Below, one piece after another: positions 8,617 to 17,612 of a stretch of DNA of 64,000 nucleotides; within the stretch, counting starts at the first letter, position 1, and every line of letters starts with the position of its first letter. The DNA is taken from assembly GCF_030409845.1 (NCBI RefSeq), contig NZ_JAUFQQ010000003.1:1488001-1552000 (forward strand), in the 5' to 3' direction. The DNA comes from Flavobacterium branchiarum (lineage in GTDB: Bacteria; Bacteroidota; Bacteroidia; Flavobacteriales; Flavobacteriaceae). The notes under the pieces were generated by a model, which saw nothing but the letters and a program-made list of their open reading frames with translations, made no database searches and had not been told where the DNA came from. The position numbers and the translations under genes are program-made.

Positions 8617-9435
8617 CTACCATCCTTTTACAGCTCCTCCTTTAAATTCTTTTTCAGCAGCTTTTTCTACTTCTTCTGATTGGAATGCTTTAAGGAATTT
8701 TTTAACTTTTTCTTCGTTTTTATTATCTTCTCTAGAAACGATTAAGTTCACGTAAGGAGAATCTTTATCTTCTACAAATAAGGCGTCTCTAGATGGCACA
8801 AGACCTGCTTGTGATGAGAATGTATTGTTGATAATAGCAATAGTTACGTTAGCATCGTCTAATGCTCTTGCAATTTGTGGTGCTTCTAGTTCTAGAATTT
8901 TTAAGTTCTTAGGGTTTTCTGCGATATCAGTTACTTTTGGCAAAAGGCCAACACCATCTTTAAGTTTGATAAGTCCATTTTTTTGTAATAACAATAACGA
9001 ACGACCACCATTTGTTGGGTCATTAGGGATAATGATAGTACTTTCAGGTTGTAATTCAGCTAGTGTTTTTATTTTTTTAGAGTATCCAGCTATCGGATAA
9101 ACAAAAGTTTTTCCAACGATAGCCAGTTTGTATCCTCTTTGTTTAGATTGTTCGTCAAGATACGGTTTGTGTTGAAATGCATTTACGTCAATATCTCCTT
9201 GGTTTAATGCTTCGTTAGGAACTACATAATCATTAAATGTGATTAGTTCTACATCAAGTCCGTATTTTTCTTTAGCCACTTTTTGAGCCGCTTGTGCTAC
9301 AACAAATTCAGGTCCTGCAGCAACACCAACTTTAATATGATTTGGATCGTTTTTTTTGTCTTTTCCACAGTTAGCAAATACTAATGAAAGAAGCAGTACT
9401 CCTGCAAGTGTTGAAAATTTAATCTTTGTATTCAT
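8617..9435 (-). CDS. metQ: Methionine ABC transporter substrate-binding lipoprotein (MetQ/NlpA family)
   Basis: This 272-residue lipoprotein captures methionine for the MetNI importer. The signal peptide ends at a lipobox-like FANCGK. The mature part shows NlpA-family features: IKVGVAAGPEFVVAQAAQ, DVNAFQHKPYLDEQ, and IIIPNDPTNGGRSLLLLQKNGLIKLKDG. I start at 9435 (MNTKIKFST), because the longer frame to 9501 would put 22 non-signal residues before the signal peptide and overlap metI by about 40 bp. It is the last gene of metN-metI-metQ. Substrate specificity within the family (L- or D-methionine or a peptide) is not resolved. Confidence 0.9.
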   Translation of the reverse strand: MNTKIKFSTLAGVLLLSLVFANCGKDKKNDPNHIKVGVAAGPEFVVAQAAQKVAKEKYGLDVELITFNDYVVPNEALNQGDIDVNAFQHKPYLDEQSKQRGYKLAIVGKTFVYPIAGYSKKIKTLAELQPESTIIIPNDPTNGGRSLLLLQKNGLIKLKDGVGLLPKVTDIAENPKNLKILELEAPQIARALDDANVTIAIINNTFSSQAGLVPSRDALFVEDKDSPYVNLIVSREDNKNEEKVKKFLKAFQSEEVEKAAEKEFKGGAVKGW

Positions 9436-9460
9436 AGTCTTATTTTTAATTATAATTATT

Positions 9461-10114
9461 TTATCTGTGATCAAAACGTTTTGAAAGTGCATCTCCAGCA
9501 AATTGTATTATAAATACTAGAGCAACTAAAAGAATCAATACGATGTTCATGATTGTAGCATCATAACCGATGTATCCGTATTGGTATCCAATTTGTCCTA
9601 AGCCACCTGCGCCTACAGCACCGCCCATTGCAGAATAACCTACAAGTGTGATTAGTGTAATCGATGCCGCATTGATAATAGAAGGAAGGGCTTCTGGTAA
9701 TAATACCTTGTAAACAATTTGAAAAGGTGTCGCTCCCAATGCTCTCGCCGCTTCTATCAATCCAGAAGGCAATCCCAAAAGACTGTTCTCAACTAATCGC
9801 GCAATAAAAGGAGCAGCTCCAATGCTAAGAGGAACTAATGCGGCACTAACCCCGATAGATGTTCCTACTAATGCTCTTGTAAAAGGAATCATCCAGACAA
9901 TTAAAATGATAAATGGAATGGATCTGAAAATGTTGACTATCACCGATAAAATTCGGTTAAATACAACATGTTCCATAATTTGTCCTTTACGAGTTAAGAA
10001 TAGGAAGATACCTGCTGGAAGCCCCAATACGAAACCGAAGAATCCAGAAAGTAAGGTCATTATAATAGTTTCTAATGTACCTTTTAATAATAAAATTATA
10101 ATAGATTCAGACAT
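9461..10114 (-). CDS. metI: Methionine ABC transporter permease
   Basis: This 217-residue inner-membrane permease has about five hydrophobic helices and the EAA loop that docks onto the ATPase ([20 protein letters not shown] near residues 130-150). Length and order fit MetI. Its start overlaps the metN stop by 8 bp, a sign of translational coupling, and metQ follows 25 bp after its stop. Confidence 0.92.
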   Translation of the reverse strand: MSESIIILLLKGTLETIIMTLLSGFFGFVLGLPAGIFLFLTRKGQIMEHVVFNRILSVIVNIFRSIPFIILIVWMIPFTRALVGTSIGVSAALVPLSIGAAPFIARLVENSLLGLPSGLIEAARALGATPFQIVYKVLLPEALPSIINAASITLITLVGYSAMGGAVGAGGLGQIGYQYGYIGYDATIMNIVLILLVALVFIIQFAGDALSKRFDHR

Positions 10115-11138
10115 AGCCTAATATTTCAGTTTTAATATGTTTTTCTTTAAAAAAGTTGATTGCTTGGTTTTGCTCACTTTCGTCACCAGAAAGTTCTACA
10201 ATAAGGATTCCAAAATTTGCATCACCAGCAAATGCAGTTTGTGCTGTTATAATATTGGCATTAACATTAAATTTTCTTGCTGCCTGTGTAAGGATAGGTT
10301 CATTGACCGATTTACCATTTAACTCTAATCGCAATAAAGGATTCAGTCCGTTTTTGTAAACTGCAGAGAGACGCTCTTGATATATTTCAGGAATTTCAAT
10401 GTGTAATGATGAGGCAATAAATTCGCTTGTTAAAGCATGCTTCGGATTAGCAAATATTTCGCCGATAGTTCCTTGTTCTATTAATTCGCCATTACTAATT
10501 ACGGCAACTTCATCACAAATAGCTTTTACAACTTCCATTTGATGCGTAATAAGCAATATGGTAATGTTTAAACGTTTGTTTATGTCTTTCAATAAATTTA
10601 GAATAGATCTTGTCGTACCAGGATCCAAAGCACTTGTGGCTTCATCACACAACAATACTTTAGGATTATTAGCCAAAGTTCTTGCAATAGCGACACGTTG
10701 TTTTTGCCCTCCTGAAAGACTTGCAGGATAATCGTTTATTTTTTCTTTAAGACCAACCAGTTCTAGTAATTCTTTTACTCTGTCTTTAATTTCATCTTTA
10801 GAAACGCCAGCTAATTCTAGTGGAAAAGCAACATTATCAAAAACAGTTCTAGATGATAATAAATTAAAATGCTGAAAAATCATCCCGATTTGTCTTCTTT
10901 CTTGTGCTAATGCAGCATTTGAAAGACTTAATAAATATTTTCCTCCAACGATTACATCGCCAGATGTTGGTTTCTCTAGTAAGTTAATGCAGCGTATAAG
11001 TGTACTTTTTCCTGCTCCTGAAGTACCGATTACTCCAAAAATTTTCCCTTCTGGCACATGAAGCGAGACGTTATTAAGGGCTGTAATTTCCCTTCCTGTC
11101 TTATGGAATTTTTTGGTTATATTTTTTAATTCTATCAT
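10107..11138 (-). CDS. metN: Methionine ABC transporter ATP-binding protein
   Basis: This 343-residue ATPase powers methionine import. Walker A is GTSGAGKST (about residues 36-44), the signature is [14 protein letters not shown], and Walker B is [13 protein letters not shown]. Residues ~265-343 form the NIL regulatory domain ([21 protein letters not shown]...[10 protein letters not shown]), which binds methionine and inhibits transport when the cell is replete. It is first in the metNIQ operon, with a candidate promoter and a tandem 13-bp repeat upstream. Confidence 0.93.
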   Translation of the reverse strand: MIELKNITKKFHKTGREITALNNVSLHVPEGKIFGVIGTSGAGKSTLIRCINLLEKPTSGDVIVGGKYLLSLSNAALAQERRQIGMIFQHFNLLSSRTVFDNVAFPLELAGVSKDEIKDRVKELLELVGLKEKINDYPASLSGGQKQRVAIARTLANNPKVLLCDEATSALDPGTTRSILNLLKDINKRLNITILLITHQMEVVKAICDEVAVISNGELIEQGTIGEIFANPKHALTSEFIASSLHIEIPEIYQERLSAVYKNGLNPLLRLELNGKSVNEPILTQAARKFNVNANIITAQTAFAGDANFGILIVELSGDESEQNQAINFFKEKHIKTEILGYV

Positions 11139-11191
11139 ATCTAGCTATTTGTAATCATTAATAAGATAAAGGAGATGTCAAATTCTTTAAG

Positions 11192-11218
11192 AATTGAAGC
11201 CAACCAATTGAAGCCAAC
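11192..11218 (-). promoter_or_regulatory. Tandem 13-bp direct repeat in the metN leader
   Basis: AATTGAAGCCAAC occurs at 11192-11204 and 11206-11218, a 14-bp period, read on the metN strand as GTTGGCTTCAATT twice. It lies about 55-80 bp before the metN ATG and downstream of the predicted promoter. It could be an operator or an RNA element; the regulator is unknown. Confidence 0.45.
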
Positions 11219-11257
11219 TAAACGTTCTTTTTTATTATAGTCCTTTATATTATTATG

Positions 11258-11265
11258 CAAAGGTA
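11258..11265 (-). promoter_or_regulatory. Candidate -7 box (TACCTTTG) for metNIQ
   Basis: On the minus strand TACCTTTG fits TAnnTTTG. It lies about 120 bp upstream of the metN start. The -33 region is not a good match. Confidence 0.4.
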
Positions 11266-11385
11266 ACTCAGAAATTTAAATAATAAAATCTATGGGTTAA
11301 GTAGAATAAGATAAAATGTTAATTTTAAAATGAATTTTACTAGAGATGATGATTTATTCTGTTTATTTTTTATGATTCAAAAAGC

Positions 11386-11393
11386 TAAATTTG
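11386..11393 (+). promoter_or_regulatory. Candidate -7 box (TAAATTTG) for the kinase gene
   Basis: TAAATTTG fits the TAnnTTTG consensus and would give a leader of about 130 bases before the ATG at 11528. No clear -33 TTTG is seen. Confidence 0.35.
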
Positions 11394-11527
11394 TATTAAA
11401 AACAAAGTTAAACTTGTTAAAATGATATATAAGGTTTATTTTTTTGTTATAAATATCTAATAATTGCTTAAATTTAAAACAATTTAAAATATCAAGCTAA
11501 AAATACGCCATAATCATTGTTTTTAAT

Positions 11528-12946
11528 ATGCCGAAAACCAAAATTATAGAAAAACTTAAGCTTCCAAATGTTTATATTCTTTTACTAATAGTATTTTTAT
11601 CTTGTACATTATTAATTTTTATTAATTTTTACACAATTGAGATTTTATCTGCAAATAGAGCGTATGTTAATGGAGAGTCGCATTATTCAAAAGGGCAGAA
11701 GGATGCAGTAAGGCATCTTATAACCTATTTGTATACTGGAGATAAAGAACAATGGGAGTTATATAAAAAAGAAATAAAAGTTCCACAGGGGGTTGGAGAA
11801 GCCCGAATTTTACTATTGTCAAACGGTGATGTCAATGCCATTAAAGAAGGATTAAGAGACGGACGTAATAATGAAAAGGATTTAGATGACATGATTTGGC
11901 TCTTTAGAAACTTTAAATCAGTTTCTTTTTTAGCAAAAGCTATTTCTATATGGGAAGAAGCAGATAATTTAGTTGATCAATTAGAAGTAACAGGAGGAAT
12001 TATTGATAAGAGAATTACAAATTCATCTTTAAATGAAGTCGATAAAAAGCAATTTCTTAATTTACTTAGTGCATTAAGTGATAAGCTGACAATAAAAGAG
12101 CTTGAGTTTTCAAATACATTAGGAGAAGGTACTCGCGCAATTAAAAACCAATTGATATTAACGAATATTATTTTTATTTTAATAATTGTAAGTAGTGTTT
12201 GCATCTATTATTCGATTATGGTAAAGAAGATTATGATATCGAAAAAGGAAGTAGAAGCGAAAAATGAAAACTTAATTTTAGCAAACAGAGAACTCGATAG
12301 ATTTGTTTATAGTGCTTCACATGATTTAAGATCTCCAATTACATCTCTTAAAGGATTAATAGAGATTACGCAAATGGAAGATGATTTAGGGCAGATACGA
12401 GAATATCTAAACTTGATGAAGTTAAGTTTAATTAGACAGGATCAATTTATAAGTGATATTATAGATTACTCTAAAAATAAACGTAAAGGAGTTGTTTTAG
12501 AAAACATTAGTTTAATAAAATTATTCGAAGGAGCAATAATACAACACACTCATATAGAAAATGCAGATCGTATTATTGTAGATATTGAAATTTTGGTAGA
12601 TGTTATTAAAAGTGATAGTCTTAGATTGAAAATTATCATAAATAATTTGCTTTCTAATGCTATAAAATATGCAGATGAAAGTAAAGAAGAAATGCGTATT
12701 TTAATTAAGACTTATGAAGAAGGAGATTTTTATAAAATTGAAGTAATAGATAACGGAATAGGAATCGTGCCAGAATTTAAGGAACATATATTCGAAATGT
12801 TCTATGTTGTTGATAGCAACAAAGGATCAGGTTTAGGACTGTATATCTTGAAGGAAGCTGTAAAAAGCCTTAACGGGACTATTGAAGTAGAATCTGAATT
12901 TAATATCGGAAGTAAATTTACATTGACAATTCCAAAATTAGAATAG
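11528..12946 (+). CDS. Membrane sensor histidine kinase
   Basis: This 472-residue protein has a membrane helix near residues 15-36, an extracytoplasmic helical sensor of about 170 residues (CHASE3-like in layout), and a second membrane helix at about 212-232. A short coiled linker leads to the HisKA box with SASHDLRSPITSLKGLIE, where the His is the phosphorylation site. The HATPase domain follows with IIINNLLSNAIKYA (N box), VIDNGIGI (G1) and GSGLGLYIL (G2). A single-domain response regulator follows 71 bp later, but that gene is interrupted. The signal sensed is unknown. Confidence 0.88.
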   Translation: MPKTKIIEKLKLPNVYILLLIVFLSCTLLIFINFYTIEILSANRAYVNGESHYSKGQKDAVRHLITYLYTGDKEQWELYKKEIKVPQGVGEARILLLSNGDVNAIKEGLRDGRNNEKDLDDMIWLFRNFKSVSFLAKAISIWEEADNLVDQLEVTGGIIDKRITNSSLNEVDKKQFLNLLSALSDKLTIKELEFSNTLGEGTRAIKNQLILTNIIFILIIVSSVCIYYSIMVKKIMISKKEVEAKNENLILANRELDRFVYSASHDLRSPITSLKGLIEITQMEDDLGQIREYLNLMKLSLIRQDQFISDIIDYSKNKRKGVVLENISLIKLFEGAIIQHTHIENADRIIVDIEILVDVIKSDSLRLKIIINNLLSNAIKYADESKEEMRILIKTYEEGDFYKIEVIDNGIGIVPEFKEHIFEMFYVVDSNKGSGLGLYILKEAVKSLNGTIEVESEFNIGSKFTLTIPKLE

Positions 12947-13017
12947 CGCTTATGAGTTAAAATAGTTAGTAAGAGATAAAATGTTAATACCATATTCCCC
13001 AAAATAGTATCAACACC

Positions 13018-13431
13018 ATGGAATCTAAATATGTTTTTCTGTTAATAGAAGATAGTGATATCGATAAGTTAGTTATAAAACAACTGCTTAAAAAAGTGCT
13101 TGCTGTAACACATGTAAATGCTGTTAGTAATGGCAAAGAAGGAATCGAATGGGTTATAGATAACCGAAAGAGCTTTACGCAATCTCTTATTATTCTACTA
13201 GACATACAAATGCCAATAATGACTGGTTTTGAATTTCTTACTGAGTATGATAAGCTTTGAGATGAATTAAAACATGAAACTCAAATTTTTGTGCTCTCCT
13301 CTTCTTTAGTAAGAGAGGAAATTAAACGGATTAAAAATAATCGTTATGTAACTGATTTTTTAAGTAAACCTATTGCTATTAAGGAGTTTGGAGATGTGTT
13401 GTTTCCAAATTTAAAAGAAAAAGTGCGATAA
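13018..13431 (+). pseudogene. Single-domain response regulator interrupted by in-frame TGA
   Basis: The frame encodes a complete CheY-like receiver if the TGA at 13258-13260 (codon 81) is ignored. Before it come the acidic pair (LLIEDSDID) and the phospho-acceptor Asp62 (LLDIQMPIMTG). After it the same frame continues for 56 codons with VLSSS (Ser/Thr switch) and FLSKPI (conserved Lys at 117), ending at TAA 13429-13431. There is no frameshift, so this is one nonsense change, a sequencing error, or readthrough. A product of only 80 residues would lack the switch residue and the lysine and should not signal. It belongs with the kinase just upstream. Confidence 0.85.
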
Positions 13432-13455
13432 AATATTTGAAAAATATTAAGTATT

Positions 13456-14334
13456 ATGGAACGTTTATATAGAATCGAGAACTATTTTCCTTGGTTAGCA
13501 GTTTTGCTAAAAGGAATTGGTCAAATTATGCTACAACAATCTGCTTATACAGGCTTGTTTTTTTTGATTGGAATTTTTTGTGGATCTATTACCATGGGAT
13601 TAGGAGCATTATTAGCGGTTTCTGTTGGTACGATCACAGCGTATTTATTGCAATATGATAAAGAACAAATTGCAAATGGTATTTATGGCTTTAGCGCTAC
13701 TTTGGTAGGTGTGGCACTTACTTTTTATTTTGAAGCAACACTAATTGTTTGGATTGCTATTGTGGTAGGTGCTGTATTGGCTACAGTTTTGCAACATTGG
13801 TTTAGTGAGAAAAAGATACCTGTATTTACTTTTCCTTTTATTTTGGTCACTTGGGGAATACTATATTTATTAAAATACGTTTACCCAGTCGAGCCATCCC
13901 TTTTTATAACTGCTCCAGCCGAAATTAATCAAGATTTTGCATTTGCATTTCGTGGATATGGACAGGTGATATTTCAAGGAAGTACTCTAGCGGGAATATT
14001 GTTTTTTATAGGAGTATTTGTTAATTCTCCATTGCACGCGCTCTATGGTTTTTTTGGTGCTGTAATTGCTGGTTTTATTTCTGAAATTTATGGTGCACCT
14101 ATAGAATTAGTTGCTACGGGATTATTAAGTTATAATGCTGTACTATGCGCGATAGTTTTTGTGGGTGATAAAATAAATGATGGGATTTGGGTGATTATAG
14201 CAATTATACTTTCATTAGTTGTTAGTTTTTCCATGAGTGTATATCAAATGGTACCACTTACTTTTCCATTTGTAGCAGGTACTTGGGGTGTTTTGATAAT
14301 AAAGAAAATTACAGCAATAAAGAGTGATAATTAA
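13456..14334 (+). CDS. Urea transporter (UT family channel)
   Basis: This 292-residue membrane protein has about ten hydrophobic helices in two homologous halves. Family features are the N-terminal LLKGIGQIMLQQSAYTGLFFLIGI and the related QVIFQGSTLAGILFFIGVFV in the second half, with NGIYGFSATLVG and LATGLLSYNAVLC type segments; these match the repeated UT fold that passes urea through the inner membrane. No urease gene is in the window, so the urea use must be encoded elsewhere. It starts 24 bp after the response-regulator frame and may share its transcript. Confidence 0.8.
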   Translation: MERLYRIENYFPWLAVLLKGIGQIMLQQSAYTGLFFLIGIFCGSITMGLGALLAVSVGTITAYLLQYDKEQIANGIYGFSATLVGVALTFYFEATLIVWIAIVVGAVLATVLQHWFSEKKIPVFTFPFILVTWGILYLLKYVYPVEPSLFITAPAEINQDFAFAFRGYGQVIFQGSTLAGILFFIGVFVNSPLHALYGFFGAVIAGFISEIYGAPIELVATGLLSYNAVLCAIVFVGDKINDGIWVIIAIILSLVVSFSMSVYQMVPLTFPFVAGTWGVLIIKKITAIKSDN

Positions 14335-14343
14335 TCTTAAAAA

Positions 14344-15105
14344 CTATTTATTTTTAAGTGTCTTTATTTCATTCTTTAATTCTAAAAACATGGATTTAAT
14401 AGTATCAATTTCAGATGTTTTTTGTTCTTTATCACTTCTACCAATATTGCATACATATTCCCAGATTTCGAGGATATTTGATGCTTTTACAAGATAAGGA
14501 GGGTAGAATGTATTGTCTGAATGTGCCATTAAATCATTTTTTCCATTTTTGTTGAGACGTTTATAGACTATACCGTCATTTTTTGTAATAAGAATGTAGG
14601 TTCTACCATCTAGAACTTCGCCAAAATTTTCTATATATCTACCCACTATAAAAGAGCCGTTTTCATGAGGAGGCATAGAATCGCCTTCTACAGGAAACGC
14701 TCTGTGTTTTCCGTGACCTAAGAACGGGAGTGAGATGTGTTGTAGGTTCTCGATATACTCCGGATCGGCGTACCCGGATAGATAGCCTGCTTTGGCTTTA
14801 TGCGGAATAATTTCAATTAAATTATCTCCATTTCTATCTACTGTGATTGGTAACAATATTCGGTTGTCCCCCAATTTTAGCAACTCTCCCATGGGAATTT
14901 TTTTCATTTCTACAGAAAGCAGAAGATCAATGCTAATATGGAAAAAGCGCGATATGGCTACCAAAATTTCTGGAGGAGGAGAGTTTTTTCCATCTTCATA
15001 TTTGGCATAACGATCACGAGATATAAGTAAACCTTCGGCCACTTCACGTTGTGAAATCTCTTTTCGGGCTCTAAGGTGCTTGATGTTTTCAGAAAATAAC
15101 GACAT
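14344..15105 (-). CDS. XRE/S24 transcriptional repressor with LexA-type self-cleavage domain
   Basis: This 253-residue regulator has an N-terminal XRE helix-turn-helix (residues ~5-62: RARKEISQREVAEGLLISRD) and a C-terminal S24 peptidase-like domain. It keeps the elements needed for autoproteolysis: an Ala106-Gly107 bond in AKAGYLSGY, a Ser143 in EGDSMPP and a Lys182 in IVYKRL. A C-terminal coiled-coil tail (SEIDTIKSMFLELKNEIKTL) is extra. It is divergent from the AlkB-like gene, with a TCACA inverted repeat between, so it may repress that gene and release it on DNA damage. This last point is inference; many S24 regulators respond to other cues. Confidence 0.85.
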   Translation of the reverse strand: MSLFSENIKHLRARKEISQREVAEGLLISRDRYAKYEDGKNSPPPEILVAISRFFHISIDLLLSVEMKKIPMGELLKLGDNRILLPITVDRNGDNLIEIIPHKAKAGYLSGYADPEYIENLQHISLPFLGHGKHRAFPVEGDSMPPHENGSFIVGRYIENFGEVLDGRTYILITKNDGIVYKRLNKNGKNDLMAHSDNTFYPPYLVKASNILEIWEYVCNIGRSDKEQKTSEIDTIKSMFLELKNEIKTLKNK

Positions 15106-15124
15106 ATGTTAATGGGATAATTTA

Positions 15125-15150
15125 TCACAGTAAATATATGTAATTTGTGA
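15125..15150. promoter_or_regulatory. Inverted repeat TCACA-N16-TGTGA, candidate operator
   Basis: TCACA at 15125-15129 and TGTGA at 15146-15150 are inverted in the divergent region between the S24 regulator and the AlkB-like gene. The site lies just upstream of the TAATTTTG box at 15161, where a repressor would block both promoters. Confidence 0.4.
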
Positions 15151-15160
15151 CGATATATAC

Positions 15161-15168
15161 TAATTTTG
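15161..15168 (+). promoter_or_regulatory. Candidate -7 box (TAATTTTG) of the AlkB-like gene
   Basis: TAATTTTG fits TAnnTTTG and lies 57 bp before the ATG at 15225. The TTTG at 15144-15147 is closer than the usual 19-21 bases, so the -33 element is uncertain. Confidence 0.4.
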
Positions 15169-15224
15169 TTTTTAATATAAAACAGACACCAAATTACTAG
15201 TTCATTTCACTTAATTCAATTAGC

Positions 15225-15851
15225 ATGTTACTTTTTAATGATACCGAAATTTTCACGAGTGGTAATAGAGAAAAAAAGATTTTTGATCTTCCAGATACAG
15301 AATTGATATTGTCTGATTTTCTTTTTACCAAAGAAGAAGCAGATCATTATTATAATGTCTTGCTAAACAATACAGCATGGCGAGAATATGAAATGGAAAT
15401 GTATGATAAGACACTTAAAGTTCCTCGAATGATTTCTTGGTATGAAGACAAAAGTAATATTGGTGCAGAACTAGATTCCCCAGATTGGACCCCAGAATTA
15501 TTACAGATAAAAGAACGAGTAGAGGCAGAGACTCAAGTAAAGTTCAATAGTGTATTGCTTAATTTGTATAGGAACGGAAACGATGGAGTGAGCTGGCATA
15601 GTGACCGAGAAGAAAATTTCGGAAAAGATGCTATCATTGCTTCCGTAAGTTTTGGTGAGACTAGAATTTTTAAGCTAAGACATAAGTCTAAAAAAGAAAT
15701 TCCAAAATTAGAAATTCCTTTGTATCACGGATCTTATTTGCTAATGGGAGGAACAACACAAAGTTTCTGGCAACATCAGGTTCCTAAGACTACAAAACAG
15801 ATTTTACCAAGAATTAATCTTACTTTTAGAATTGTTGATAGAAAACAATAA
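15225..15851 (+). CDS. AlkB-like 2-oxoglutarate/Fe(II) dioxygenase, DNA alkylation repair
   Basis: This 208-residue cytoplasmic enzyme belongs to the family that removes alkyl groups from bases by oxidative demethylation. Iron ligands are His125 and Asp127 (SWHSDREENFG) and His184 (FWQHQVPKT); the 2-oxoglutarate arginines lie in PRINLTFR (196 and 202). The segment LLNLYRNGNDGVSWHSD is typical of the ALKBH2/3-like bacterial branch. The length is normal. It is transcribed divergently from an S24 repressor, which suggests damage-linked control. Confidence 0.88.
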   Translation: MLLFNDTEIFTSGNREKKIFDLPDTELILSDFLFTKEEADHYYNVLLNNTAWREYEMEMYDKTLKVPRMISWYEDKSNIGAELDSPDWTPELLQIKERVEAETQVKFNSVLLNLYRNGNDGVSWHSDREENFGKDAIIASVSFGETRIFKLRHKSKKEIPKLEIPLYHGSYLLMGGTTQSFWQHQVPKTTKQILPRINLTFRIVDRKQ

Positions 15852-15984
15852 AACGTAATTTAGATTATCCTAAGTTTGATTTTTTAAGCAAAACAGTAAG
15901 GCGTTATATTTTGTTTTTATAGAGAAACTTGGTGTCGTTGTTTATCAGAAATCAGTATTTTCAGTATGGATAATTAGATAGTAA

Positions 15985-16854
15985 TTACGATTTATTTAGT
16001 AGCGCATTTGTTCTTCTAATAGATTCCTCATCTTTATAATCTAGCCAAGCTTGCCCTTTACGTTTTCGCATCCAATTATCATAATGTCGTATAACTGTAA
16101 CATTAAGTAGGGCTTTAATCACATTAGTTGGTCTACCAGATATAGAGCGTAAACTCATAGAAAATCCAGGAGTAGTATATTTCATATAATGCCACCAGCC
16201 CTCTGGCATATACAGCATTTCGCCATGTTCTAAATTAGTAATATATGGTTTTACATATTTAAGAGCAGGAAATCTTTCGTAATCTGGATTATCAAAATCT
16301 ATATCTTCATTACAAATCCAAGAATAGGGAAGACGATACATGTATTTTGTTTCTTTTGGATCTACAAGAACACATTGTTTTTTTCCTTGAAAGTGGATGT
16401 GGAATATATTGGGAAAGTCAATATCATAATGCATGAAGACTTTAGCATTTTGACCTCCAAAAAACACCAATGGTAAACTTTTTATTAGCCTAAGACCTAA
16501 TTTAGGCCATTTCATATCTTTCTTCATTAATGGCACATCTTTCATTAAATTATATAAAAAAATGCGTAAGTGAGTAGGTCCTTTTTCGAGAATATCCACA
16601 TATTCTGACATTGTCATTGTAAAATCGGGCTCATTGACTTTTTTGGTATGGTCCGTTTTGCGATTATCGTATAAAGGCACCGTTTTGTCTCCAGCAACTT
16701 CTCTCAGATAGTCAAAATTCCATTTTGTAAAAGCAGGCCAATCTTCTATTTGATTTGTTATAACAACTGGCTTTTGAGGTTTATAAAAATTTTCAATAAA
16801 TTCTTTTTTTGTAAGTTTTTCTACTCTTTCAATTTCGATATATTCAAATGCCAT
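15985..16854 (-). CDS. Cupin-like JmjC-domain protein (putative Fe(II)/2OG hydroxylase)
   Basis: This 289-residue protein resembles bacterial cupin_8/JmjC proteins. The N-terminus has KKEFIENFYKPQKPVVITNQ followed by WPAFTKWNFDYLRE, the normal entry of the family. The iron-binding triad is visible as His142 and Asp144 (VFMHYDIDFPN) and His222 (MPEGWWHYMKY). Such proteins hydroxylate protein side chains or act on small molecules; the substrate here is unknown. It is monocistronic and converges on the AlkB-like gene, another Fe(II)/2OG oxygenase. Confidence 0.78.
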   Translation of the reverse strand: MAFEYIEIERVEKLTKKEFIENFYKPQKPVVITNQIEDWPAFTKWNFDYLREVAGDKTVPLYDNRKTDHTKKVNEPDFTMTMSEYVDILEKGPTHLRIFLYNLMKDVPLMKKDMKWPKLGLRLIKSLPLVFFGGQNAKVFMHYDIDFPNIFHIHFQGKKQCVLVDPKETKYMYRLPYSWICNEDIDFDNPDYERFPALKYVKPYITNLEHGEMLYMPEGWWHYMKYTTPGFSMSLRSISGRPTNVIKALLNVTVIRHYDNWMRKRKGQAWLDYKDEESIRRTNALLNKS

Positions 16855-17612
16855 AATTAAATTTTAAAAATGTTAGAAAATCATGTGACTATACGTTCTT
16901 GGAAAAATTATATATAAAATTTAAAAAACATTCTCATTTTAATACAAAGTACATTTGTGTTTTTGTAAAGATTTTATGTTACTTAATGCGCATTAAGAGT
17001 ATAAATTGTATTATAGAATTGGTTACTTTTTTTATTTTGAAAAATGAAATTATTTGTGGTGGTAATGTTGTTGTTTTCTTATAAAATTAATTAACATAAA
17101 GTTATTGAATTTTTAATATAGATGCTCAAAAAATAAATAAATTTCTTTAAAAAAGGTGTTTCATCATGATTATTGTATTTGTTTAATTTTTTGTGATTAT
17201 AAATGATTTTACTATCTATAATTGTTTATGTTTGTTAATGAGACGTTATGAATAAGGTTAAAATTAACTTTTTATATTTTTAATGTTTCAGATAATATAT
17301 TAGAATTTATTATTAAAATATTATATTATTTGGTTATGTAAGGTTTTGATAATGAGTTTTTTATTTTTTGGGTGTCTGTTTTTTTAGATCAAATTTTTAT
17401 TAATACCTTAATGAAAACATAACTATTTATTAAAATGATTTATGCTGATAAAATAAAAAAATGTAAATGTTAATTTTTACGAAACTAAATAAAATAAGTT
17501 TTTTCTCACTAATAAACAAAGCTTAAAATGTAAAATTTTAAGTATTAAATTGGGTTACTATGTATTCCTAAGTTTATTCCAATTGGAATAGCCAACTAAC
17601 ATTAATTGCATT
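16855..17612. other. 758-bp AT-rich intergenic stretch upstream of the ECF sigma gene
   Basis: I see no convincing gene; the only open frame of note (16899-17084) has skewed, low-complexity composition. A 16-bp perfect palindrome (17575-17590) sits just before the sigma gene. The region probably holds its regulatory DNA. Confidence 0.6.
17575..17590. promoter_or_regulatory. 16-bp perfect palindrome upstream of the ECF sigma gene
   Basis: TATTCCAATTGGAATA is a perfect palindrome ending 22 bp before the ATG at 17613. It could be a repressor site or a leader hairpin. Confidence 0.35.

Larger units (their letters stand above)
11139..11527. other. Regulatory gap between divergent metN and histidine kinase gene
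   Basis: No gene is visible in this 389-bp AT-rich stretch. It holds a tandem 13-bp repeat (11192-11218) and a TAnnTTTG box for metN, and another TAnnTTTG box toward the kinase. I looked for SAM riboswitch features ahead of metN and saw none. Confidence 0.6.

Noticed and set aside
9436..9501. Upstream start for MetQ
   Set aside because: It would overlap the permease gene and precede the signal peptide with 22 non-signal residues.
11139..11257. SAM riboswitch upstream of metN
   Set aside because: I could not find the conserved stems of SAM-I or SAM-II in the leader; only the 13-bp direct repeat is clear.
14334..14360. Terminator between the urea transporter and the S24 regulator
   Set aside because: The AT-only inverted sequence overlaps the end of the regulator gene and is too weak to call.
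16899..17084. Open frame of 61 codons in the gap upstream of the sigma gene
   Set aside because: Low-complexity lysine- and isoleucine-rich sequence in AT-rich DNA, no signal or conserved feature.
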